From positions 1-64,000 of the forward strand of contig JALFNN010000064.1 of the NCBI GenBank assembly GCA_022774325.1: DNA of 64,000 nt. The letters are read 5' to 3'. Below are positions 56,485 through 64,000 of this stretch, piece after piece. The DNA is from a bacterium. Its GTDB lineage: Bacteria > Bacillota > Clostridia > Lachnospirales > Lachnospiraceae. Both the position numbers and the translations under genes were made by a program. The notes beneath the pieces were generated by a model. That model was not told where the DNA came from and did no database searches. It saw only the letters and a list, made by a program, of their open reading frames with translations. Numbering within the stretch: position 1 is the stretch's first letter; every line of letters starts with the position of its first letter.

Positions 56485-56676
56485 GCCGTAGGGAGGGTGT
56501 GAAAGGAAGGAGCGGAGGTTAAGCGGCACGACCGGAGAATTGGGAACCGAAGATGTCAGAATCCCGGTGCAGGAGGCACATTTGCCGACTACACCGGGAT
56601 TCTGTTTACATCTTCGAGTTCACAAGTCGCAGGGAGTAGAGCCTCGGAGCGACTCCTTTCACACCCTCCCTGCGGC
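56485..56676. repeat. Long nested palindrome 2 (about 192 nt)
   Basis: A second multi-stem hairpin centred near 56580. Outer arms 56485-56507 and 56654-56676 pair over 23 bp with one G-T wobble (core GGGAGGGTGTGAAAGGA). Inner stems: GAAC/GTTC; CGAAGATGT/ACATCTTCG (56548-56556, 56608-56616); CAGAATCCCGGTG/CACCGGGATTCTG (56557-56569, 56592-56604); apical GGCA-CATT-TGCC. The middle (56508-56543 against 56622-56653) pairs only partly. It lies just after the stop of the minus-strand fucO gene and shares its folding plan with palindrome 1, but not its sequence. Confidence 0.88.
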
Positions 56677-56688
56677 GGACTAAAACCC

Positions 56689-57834
56689 CTACATAACCTT
56701 CCGGAACAATCCTTTCAGATCTTCTACAGAAGCATCCTTCGGATTCCCAGGTGCGCATGCATCTGCATGAGCGGACTTGGCCAGGAAGTCAAGATCTTCT
56801 TCTTTGATGGCTTCCAGTTTAGCTGGGATTCCAACATCTTCAGAGAGCTGACGTACTGCATCGATCGCAGCTTTTCTGTATTCTGCTTCGGACATTTCGT
56901 CTACACCTTTTACGCCCATAGCGCGAGCAATTTCACGATATTTCTCGCCGGTGCATTCCTGGTTGTATTCCATAACGATCGGGAGCATCATTGCGCAGGC
57001 AACACCATGCGGAGTGTCATAAACAGCGCCCAGAGTGTGAGCCATAGAATGAGCGATTCCAAGACCAACATTTGAGAATCCCATACCTGCGATGTACTGG
57101 CCGAGTGCCATTCCTTCGCGGCCTTCTTTGGTGTTGGCAACAGCGCCGCGGAGCGATTTGGAAATGATTTCGATTGCTTTGAGATGGAACATATCAGTCA
57201 TTTCCCATGCGCCTTTGGTGGTATAACCTTCGATTGCATGTGTCAGAGCGTCCATACCGGTTGATGCGGTCAGTCCCTTCGGCATAGAAGACATCATATC
57301 CGGGTCAACGATTGCGATGATTGGCATATCGTGTGGGTCTACGCAAACGAATTTACGCTTTCTCTCAACATCTGTGATAACGTAGTTGATGGTTACTTCT
57401 GCAGCGGTACCTGCTGTTGTAGGAACTGCGATGATCGGTACACATGGTTTTGTGGTAGGAGCAACGCCTTCCAGACTTCTTACATCTTCAAATTCCGGGT
57501 TAGCGATGATGATGCCGATTGCTTTTGCAGTATCCATAGAAGAACCGCCGCCGATTGCAACGATGTAGTCTGCCTCGGATGCCTTGAAAGCTGCAACACC
57601 ATGCTGAACATTCTCGATGGTCGGGTTTGCCTTGATGTCAGAATAGATCTCATAAGCAAGTCCTTCTTTGTCAAGAATATCTGTTACTTTGGAAGTAACG
57701 TTGAATTTGATCAGGTCCGGATCTGAGCATACGAATGCTTTTTTGAATCCGTGTGCCTTTGCTTCTGTTGCGATTTCAGCGATAGCACCTGCACCATGAT
57801 AAGAAGTTTCATTCAACATAATTCTGTTTGCCAT
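56689..57834 (-). CDS. fucO: Iron-containing alcohol dehydrogenase, FucO (lactaldehyde reductase) type
   Basis: 381 aa. It follows E. coli FucO closely, for example in the start MANRIMLNETSYHG, VAIGGGSSMDTAKAIGII, TTAGTAAEVTINYVITD, KFVCVDPHDMP and GMDALTHAIEGYTTKGAWEMTD. Metal ligands are in HAIEGY, GIAHSMAHTLGA and YDTPHG. FucO reduces lactaldehyde from fucose or rhamnose breakdown to 1,2-propanediol and regenerates NAD. No other fucose or rhamnose genes are in the window, so another alcohol or aldehyde substrate is possible. AAAGGAGAAA precedes the ATG. A 10-bp inverted repeat lies upstream. Confidence 0.9.
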   Translation of the reverse strand: MANRIMLNETSYHGAGAIAEIATEAKAHGFKKAFVCSDPDLIKFNVTSKVTDILDKEGLAYEIYSDIKANPTIENVQHGVAAFKASEADYIVAIGGGSSMDTAKAIGIIIANPEFEDVRSLEGVAPTTKPCVPIIAVPTTAGTAAEVTINYVITDVERKRKFVCVDPHDMPIIAIVDPDMMSSMPKGLTASTGMDALTHAIEGYTTKGAWEMTDMFHLKAIEIISKSLRGAVANTKEGREGMALGQYIAGMGFSNVGLGIAHSMAHTLGAVYDTPHGVACAMMLPIVMEYNQECTGEKYREIARAMGVKGVDEMSEAEYRKAAIDAVRQLSEDVGIPAKLEAIKEEDLDFLAKSAHADACAPGNPKDASVEDLKGLFRKVM

Positions 57835-57895
57835 TTTTAATTTCTCCTTTACTTTTTATTTCTGATATTATTTTAACAATATTTGGCTCCGAAAG

Positions 57896-57925
57896 AAAGT
57901 TACAGAATGAAGAATCTGTAACTTT
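57896..57925 (-). promoter_or_regulatory. Inverted repeat in the fucO upstream region
   Basis: AAAGTTACAG-10-CTGTAACTTT, a perfect 10-bp inverted repeat 60 to 90 nt before fucO. It could be an operator for a redox or sugar regulator; it is not a Rex box (TTGTGA-6-TCACAA). It also sits between two divergent genes. Confidence 0.45.
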
Positions 57926-57982
57926 TGACAAATAATTATCTTGAAAAATTCTGAAATGAAGCCGAAAGGGCTTCCGGGAAAA

Positions 57983-58011
57983 TTGACATTTCCGAAGAAT
58001 TGACTTATAGT
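57983..58011 (+). promoter_or_regulatory. Promoter of the MATE gene
   Basis: TTGACA at 57983-57988, 17 nt, TATAGT at 58006-58011. Transcription would begin near 58018, so a GTG at 58017 cannot be the start codon; the TTG at 58038 is favoured. Confidence 0.7.
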
Positions 58012-58037
58012 GATTAGTGGTAAAGGGGGATGAGGAT

Positions 58038-59384
58038 TTGAATAAGAATAAATATGAGATTGATATGTGTAATGGCACCATTATGGATAAATTGGTTTCT
58101 TTTTCATTGCCGCTTATGCTTTCCGGGATTCTGCAGCTGATGTTTAATGCGGTAGATGTCATTGTGGTGGGGAGATTCGCGGGAAGTCAGGCACTGGCGG
58201 CGGTCGGCTCGACCACAGCGCTGATCAATATGTTCGTGAATCTGTTTATGGGGATTTCACTTGGGACAAATGTACTGGCTGCCAGGTTTTTTGCCGCGGG
58301 AAAAGACCGGCAGATGTCGGAAACGGTTCATACTTCGATCGCATTTGCCGCAATCAGCGGAATCGTGATGGTCTTTGTGGGAATATTTTTTTCAAAATTT
58401 GCACTTGAGCTGATGGCGACACCGGCAGACGTTATCGAGCAGTCCACACTTTATATGCGTATCTATTTTCTGGGGATGCCTTTTTTTATGTTATATAATT
58501 ACGGGGCAGCCATTTTGCGGGCGGTCGGCGATACAAAACGTCCTCTGATCTTCTTGATCATATCCGGCGTGATCAATGCGGTTTTGAATATGATTCTGGT
58601 TATCGTGTTCCATCTGGCCGTTGCGGGGGTTGCGATTGCGACCGTGTTTTCCCAGATGATTTCCTGTATTTTGGTGTTGCGCTGTCTATATCGGTCAGAA
58701 GGAAGCTATCAGTTCCGCTTCTCCAAACTCATGCTGAAGGGCTGCTATTTGAAACAGATATTCCAGGTAGGTGTGCCGGCCGGGATACAGAGTACGGTCA
58801 TCAATTTCTCCAATGTGCTTCTGCAGTCCTCGGTGAATTCGTTCGGTTCGATCGCAATGGCAGGTTATACGGCGGCAAATAATATTCTGGGATTCCTTTT
58901 TGTGTCGGTCAATTCGGTGACGCAGGCATGCATGAGTTTCACAAGCCAGAATTACGGAGTCAGAAAATGGAAGCGAATGGATAAGATTCTGGTGGACTGT
59001 ATGATTCTGAGTATGATTGTTGCGCTGGTACTTGGAGGAGGATCTTACATATTTGGCAGTCAGATTCTAAGAATTTATACGGAGAATGAAGAAGTGATCC
59101 GCTGTGGAATGGAGATCCTTTCGTATACAACACTTACTTATTTTCTGTGCGGATTTATGGATCTGTTTCCGGGAGCCATGCGCGGCATGGGATTTTCCGC
59201 AGCGCCGATGATGCTTTCTATCGTTGGAACTGTAGGAACCCGAATTGTGTGGATATTTGGCATTTTCCCACGTTACAGGTCCCTTTCGGTGCTGTTTATC
59301 TCTTATCCTGTATCGTGGATTCTGACGATTGCCATGCAGGTAGTGTGTTTTTTCATCGTCAGGAGAAAGGTGCATGAGAAATAA
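58038..59384 (+). CDS. MATE family efflux transporter
   Basis: 448 aa, about 12 membrane helices. The N-terminus NKYEIDMCNGTIMDKLVSFS is the typical start of this Clostridial subgroup, then LPLMLSGILQLMFNAVDVIV and GRFAGSQALAAVGSTTALIN. MATE proteins export cationic drugs or metabolites with Na+ or H+. A TTG start is chosen: the promoter places the RNA start at about 58018 and AGGGGG lies 8 nt before the TTG. It is coupled to a small lipoprotein gene by TAATG. Confidence 0.9.
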   Translation: MNKNKYEIDMCNGTIMDKLVSFSLPLMLSGILQLMFNAVDVIVVGRFAGSQALAAVGSTTALINMFVNLFMGISLGTNVLAARFFAAGKDRQMSETVHTSIAFAAISGIVMVFVGIFFSKFALELMATPADVIEQSTLYMRIYFLGMPFFMLYNYGAAILRAVGDTKRPLIFLIISGVINAVLNMILVIVFHLAVAGVAIATVFSQMISCILVLRCLYRSEGSYQFRFSKLMLKGCYLKQIFQVGVPAGIQSTVINFSNVLLQSSVNSFGSIAMAGYTAANNILGFLFVSVNSVTQACMSFTSQNYGVRKWKRMDKILVDCMILSMIVALVLGGGSYIFGSQILRIYTENEEVIRCGMEILSYTTLTYFLCGFMDLFPGAMRGMGFSAAPMMLSIVGTVGTRIVWIFGIFPRYRSLSVLFISYPVSWILTIAMQVVCFFIVRRKVHEK

Positions 59385-59806
59385 TGAAAAAGTTTTTTAT
59401 AATCATATTGGTTAGTGCAGTTACGTTTTTATCAGGATGCGGAAATGCCAAGAGTTCGATAGAAAATACAGAAACAGCCGGTGAGGACATCTGTGAAAAT
59501 GAATTAGAAGGATTGATTATGGAAAATTTGCAGGGCTGCGTAAGTACGGGTGATGCCACCAGCAGTAATCCTTTTGACTATATGGATAATGAATACTATG
59601 AAAATATAAAGTCTTTGGGAGAAGATGCAATCCCTGTGCTGCTTGAAGGACATCATAATGGACAGTACAGTGGTCTGATTGATTATCTTGCTATGTATTT
59701 AGTCTGGGATATTTCAGGAAATACAGCAGCCGAGGAGCTGGGGCAATGTGAAAATGCAGAGCAAATGTACGATGCGTGGATAGAGTTTTACTCCTCCAAT
59801 CAGTAG
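59384..59806 (+). CDS. Small putative lipoprotein
   Basis: 140 aa. Signal MKKFFIIILVSAVTF and lipobox LSGC, Cys near residue 19. The mature part is acidic with three Cys (EDICENELEG, NLQGCVSTGD, LGQCENAEQ) and a helical C-terminus (AEQMYDAWIEFYSSNQ). No family recognised; the middle segment ENIKSLGEDAIPVLLEGH looks like one HEAT-type repeat. It is translationally coupled to the MATE gene by TAATG and ends at a terminator. Function unknown. Confidence 0.75.
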   Translation: MKKFFIIILVSAVTFLSGCGNAKSSIENTETAGEDICENELEGLIMENLQGCVSTGDATSSNPFDYMDNEYYENIKSLGEDAIPVLLEGHHNGQYSGLIDYLAMYLVWDISGNTAAEELGQCENAEQMYDAWIEFYSSNQ

Positions 59807-59808
59807 GC

Positions 59809-59843
59809 AGACTTTCTGGAATTTATTTTTCAGAAAGTCTTTG
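59809..59843. terminator. Terminator between the MATE-lipoprotein operon and tetR
   Basis: AGACTTTCTG-13-CAGAAAGTCT followed by TTG on the plus strand; 10-bp perfect stem between converging genes. Confidence 0.7.
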
Positions 59844-59854
59844 AAAACAGTATG

Positions 59855-60415
59855 TTATGATAAAACATCCAGCTCTGTAAACAGTTTCTCAAGTCTGGCG
59901 GGCATGGCTTTTACCAGCATGCGTGCCAGTTCTTCGGAGCTTGATTTCATGCCGCTCAGCACCCATTTGACCGTCATGTAAATGGAGCTCTGACAGTACA
60001 TTTCCAGAAGAAAACGGATCTCGCTGTCCGGAGCATGACCGGTCTTTCTTCGGATCAGATCGGAATAGAATTCTAAAATCAGTTCGAAATCATGTTCTTT
60101 CAGAGAATTTTGCGCATCGGACCGGAAAGCAGCAGCGAAAAATACCCGCTCTTCCTGTATGTAATCGAATTTTCGTTTCAGTCCTTCAAATATTGTCTCG
60201 CCGCTTCCCATATGTTCAAAGGATTTCAGAAGAAGCTTATCAAAATACCAGTTGATCAGGTCATATTTGTCAAGAAAATTGCGGTAAAAGGTCTGGCGTG
60301 TCAGCCCGCAGTTCTCCACGATCTGACGAATAGTAATGTCATCGACAGAGGTGGTCTTCATACATTGTTTGATGGATTCGGCCAGTCGGTATTTCGTAGT
60401 TTCTGATTTTGCCAT
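59855..60415 (-). CDS. TetR family transcriptional regulator (DhaS-like)
   Basis: 186 aa from the ATG at 60415 (GAGGAG 8 nt upstream; another ATG 6 nt earlier is too close). The N-terminal helix-turn-helix reads IKQCMKTTSVDDITIRQIVENCGLTRQTFYRNF. The C-terminal domain (about 70-180) matches the TetR_C_8 group seen in DhaS-type regulators. Ligand and targets unknown. It converges on the MATE operon, so regulation of that operon is possible but not shown. Confidence 0.88.
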   Translation of the reverse strand: MAKSETTKYRLAESIKQCMKTTSVDDITIRQIVENCGLTRQTFYRNFLDKYDLINWYFDKLLLKSFEHMGSGETIFEGLKRKFDYIQEERVFFAAAFRSDAQNSLKEHDFELILEFYSDLIRRKTGHAPDSEIRFLLEMYCQSSIYMTVKWVLSGMKSSSEELARMLVKAMPARLEKLFTELDVLS

Positions 60416-60614
60416 GTTCATGTCTCCTCAGCGTTTTTCATTAACTCCATTAATAAAAATATATACTATTTCAGTCCCTTCCGTCAACCGAAGATATGGA
60501 ATTGACAGAAGAAGAAAAGCAATTTATGATGGAAGGAGATTATGAAAATAATCAAAGAATATCAAAATGTGAAATGACGGATGTCATATAACATGTAAAA
60601 GGAAGCAGACAAGA
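60416..60614. other. Intergenic region with a possible tiny ORF
   Basis: AT-rich DNA between divergent tetR and the amidase gene. A 31-codon frame at 60496-60591 (MELTEEEKQFMMEGDYENNQ...) reads like the start of a protein cut short and may be a relic. Its ribosome binding site is poor. No clear operator for TetR is visible. Confidence 0.3.
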
Positions 60615-61514
60615 ATGAAAGGGAAGAAATTATTGATTCTGGCGCTGGCACTTACCTTGCTTGGCGCCGGCTGCCAAAAGACAGACACAGGAAATGAGCC
60701 TGAAAGTGAGAAAACGGAGCAGAGAATTACAGAAGAGAAAATAGAAGAGGAAGAAAGCACAGAGAATCCGCAGGCAGGAGAAGGGGAAGACTCCGGGAAG
60801 GACTCTGAACCGGAAACTGAGCCGGAGCCCGGAGAAGACAGCGGGCAGGCAGATGTGGAATCACCGGAAACCAATCCGAGGAACGGATATCTGATCGCTA
60901 TTGATGCCGGGCATCAGAGGCAGGGAAACAGCGAACAGGAGCCGGTCGGGCCGGGAGCCTCCCAGACCAAGGCAAAGGTTGCAGGCGGAACAAGCGGCAT
61001 TGTAACAGGAATTCCTGAGTACGAACTGACGTTGCAGGTTTCTCTGAAACTCAGGGATGAGCTTTTAAACCGTGGGTATCGGGTGCTGATGATCCGCGAG
61101 ACGAACGACGTAAACATTTCCAATGCTGAGCGCGCAAAGATGGCAAATGAGGACGGGGCGGATGCCTTTATTCGTATTCATGCAAACGGTTCTGATTCCG
61201 GTAGTGCACAGGGGATGATGACGATCTGCCAGACTCCGGAAAACCCGTATAACGGCGCACTTTATTCACAGAGCAGGAATCTGGCGGAGTGTATTCTGAA
61301 CTGTGCCGTCGAGACGACAGGTGCAAGAATCGAACGGGTCTGGGAGACGGACACGATGAGCGGGATCAACTGGGCTGAAGTGCCGACCACAATCTTCGAG
61401 ATGGGGTATATGACGAATCCGGAGGAAGATAAACGGATGGCAACGGATGAATATCAGAACCAGATCGTGACCGGTGTCGCGAATGGAATGGACCGATATT
61501 TTGGAATCCAGTAA
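60615..61514 (+). CDS. N-acetylmuramoyl-L-alanine amidase, lipoprotein
   Basis: Cuts the bond between muramic acid and the stem peptide of peptidoglycan. 299 aa. Signal [17 protein letters not shown] with lipobox GAGC, an acidic Glu/Ser/Pro linker (about 22-90), then an Amidase_3 domain (about 94-297). Zinc ligands are His in [10 protein letters not shown], Glu in [10 protein letters not shown] and His in [11 protein letters not shown]; the catalytic Glu is in [11 protein letters not shown]. The acylated N-terminus with a long acidic spacer keeps the enzyme at the membrane facing the wall. AAAAGGAAGC precedes the ATG. Confidence 0.93.
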   Translation: MKGKKLLILALALTLLGAGCQKTDTGNEPESEKTEQRITEEKIEEEESTENPQAGEGEDSGKDSEPETEPEPGEDSGQADVESPETNPRNGYLIAIDAGHQRQGNSEQEPVGPGASQTKAKVAGGTSGIVTGIPEYELTLQVSLKLRDELLNRGYRVLMIRETNDVNISNAERAKMANEDGADAFIRIHANGSDSGSAQGMMTICQTPENPYNGALYSQSRNLAECILNCAVETTGARIERVWETDTMSGINWAEVPTTIFEMGYMTNPEEDKRMATDEYQNQIVTGVANGMDRYFGIQ

Positions 61515-61535
61515 GGAAGAAAAAGGAACAGTATT

Positions 61536-62114
61536 ATGGAAAATAGTATTACGATCCGCACAGCGCGGGAAGAGGATGCAGAGGAATTGTTGAAGATCTA
61601 CGAACCTTACGTCAGAGAAACGGCAGTCACTTTTGAATATAAAGTGCCTGAAGTAGAAGAATTTACCGCAAGAATCCGGAAAACTCTGTGCCGCTATCCC
61701 TATCTGGTGGCGATGCAGGGAGAGGATATTGTCGGTTATACCTATGCTTCACCGTTTCATGAAAGGAAAGCATATGACTGGGCGGTCGAAGTATCTGTTT
61801 ATGTGAAACGGGATAAACGGAAGCTTGGAATCGGACGGAAGTTGTATCAGGCACTAGAGAGCGAACTGAAGAAGATGAACATCGTAAATGTGAATGCCTG
61901 CATCGCGTACCCGGCATCCGAAGACCGCTATCTGACCGACGACAGTGTGAGATTTCATGAAAGAATGGGATATCAGATGGTGGGAAGGTTTCATAAGTGT
62001 GGATATAAGTTTCACCGTTGGTATGACATGGTGTGGATGGAGAAGCATATCGGGGAACATCTGGAGAATCAGCCGGAAGTGGTTGATTTTGGTTCTGTCC
62101 GGCATGGCGGATAA
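61536..62114 (+). CDS. GNAT family N-acetyltransferase (phosphinothricin-type)
   Basis: 192 aa of the Pat/MnaT subgroup. N-terminal ITIRTAREEDAEELLKIYEP, GYTYASPFHERKAYDWAVEV, and the acetyl-CoA motif VYVKRDKRKLGIGRKLYQAL, followed by NACIAYPASEDRYL. Relatives acetylate phosphinothricin, methionine sulfoximine or free amino acids. The native substrate cannot be stated. It starts 21 nt after the amidase stop with AAGGAAGAAAAAGGAA, so the two are in one transcript. Confidence 0.88.
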   Translation: MENSITIRTAREEDAEELLKIYEPYVRETAVTFEYKVPEVEEFTARIRKTLCRYPYLVAMQGEDIVGYTYASPFHERKAYDWAVEVSVYVKRDKRKLGIGRKLYQALESELKKMNIVNVNACIAYPASEDRYLTDDSVRFHERMGYQMVGRFHKCGYKFHRWYDMVWMEKHIGEHLENQPEVVDFGSVRHGG

Positions 62115-62173
62115 ATTATTGTTCATGTGTCTGGGGGGTTACGGACCCAGAGAAGAAAATAGTCAAAAAAACC

Positions 62174-62237
62174 GAGAGACATGGGGACAGGTTCAGTGAC
62201 TCACTTGTGAGTCACTGAACCTGTCCCCATGTCTCTC
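62174..62237. repeat. Perfect 31-bp REP-like palindrome
   Basis: GAGAGACATGGGGACAGGTT... (62174-62204), a TT spacer, then its exact reverse complement (62207-62237): 31 bp with no mismatch and a two-base loop. The GGGGACAGGTTC core is typical of mobile REP/MITE-type palindromes in Firmicutes that are moved by REP-associated Y1 transposases. No transposase is present here. It also separates the amidase/GNAT unit from lacZ. Confidence 0.85.
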
Positions 62238-62245
62238 TCTCTTAA

Positions 62246-64000
<1,755 letters not shown>

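Noticed and set aside
55882-56676. IS element or retron explanation of the palindromes
   Set aside because: No transposase, reverse transcriptase or target-site duplications are visible, and the outer arms of the two hairpins do not match each other as terminal inverted repeats would.

Overview
The window is a gene-dense piece of the chromosome of an anaerobic, low-to-moderate GC Firmicute, most probably a gut Lachnospiraceae of the Ruminococcus/Mediterraneibacter/Dorea kind. Reasons: an oxygen-independent ribonucleotide reductase (nrdD/nrdG), HPr kinase, class III fructose-bisphosphatase, strong AGGAGG ribosome binding sites, a DUF1846 protein, FucO-type propanediol oxidoreductase and a large beta-galactosidase. 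No plasmid, prophage, IS transposase, rRNA or CRISPR array is visible. Most of it is housekeeping DNA; the genus is an inference from gene content only.

Layout. 0-1.1 kb: two identical tRNA-Trp genes in inverted orientation flank an Lrp/AsnC regulator with a terminator-like hairpin in its leader. 1.5-8.7 kb: nrdD, a lipoprotein, nrdG, then thiE, a HAD phosphatase, thiD and a threonine-aldolase-like gene, overlapping or closely packed. 8.8-13.7 kb: a MarR regulator with a clear promoter and operator-like palindrome, driving a heterodimeric ABC exporter with one degenerate ATP site. 13.7-18.9 kb (minus): SulP transporter, CTP synthase, DUF1846 protein. 19-25 kb: ftsH, then uvrC-hprK-glucokinase. 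25-33 kb: class A PBP, YigZ, ribosome hibernation factor, PsiE-like membrane protein, PAP2 phosphatase and TypA.

33-47 kb: a tandem-OB SSB-like protein, dapA, dapB, class III fbp, a low-complexity lipoprotein, an orphan HisA of eukaryotic (HIS6) type, secA, prfB (with the autoregulatory +1 frameshift), an ACT protein, homoserine dehydrogenase, a phosphoglycerate-mutase-like gene that may be the homoserine kinase, and aspartate kinase. dapA/dapB and hom/apgM-like/lysC together cover much of the aspartate-family pathway. 47-56 kb: an XRE regulator and CYTH protein (minus), a DJ-1 protein, a lipoprotein, then the protein quality-control run tig-clpP-clpX-lon-engB; Lon carries an unusual cysteine-containing tail.

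55.9-56.7 kb has no intact gene. It holds two long, multiply nested palindromes (about 180 and 192 nt) of different sequence but similar folding plan, with the decayed remains of an XRE regulator gene between them. This is the least explained DNA in the window. 56.7-64 kb: fucO-like dehydrogenase, MATE efflux protein, lipoprotein, TetR regulator, cell-wall amidase, GNAT acetyltransferase, a perfect 31-bp REP-like palindrome, and the 3' part of a lacZ that runs off the end. I see no definite new defence or mobile system; the most promising unexplained items are the nested palindromes and the REP-like palindrome.
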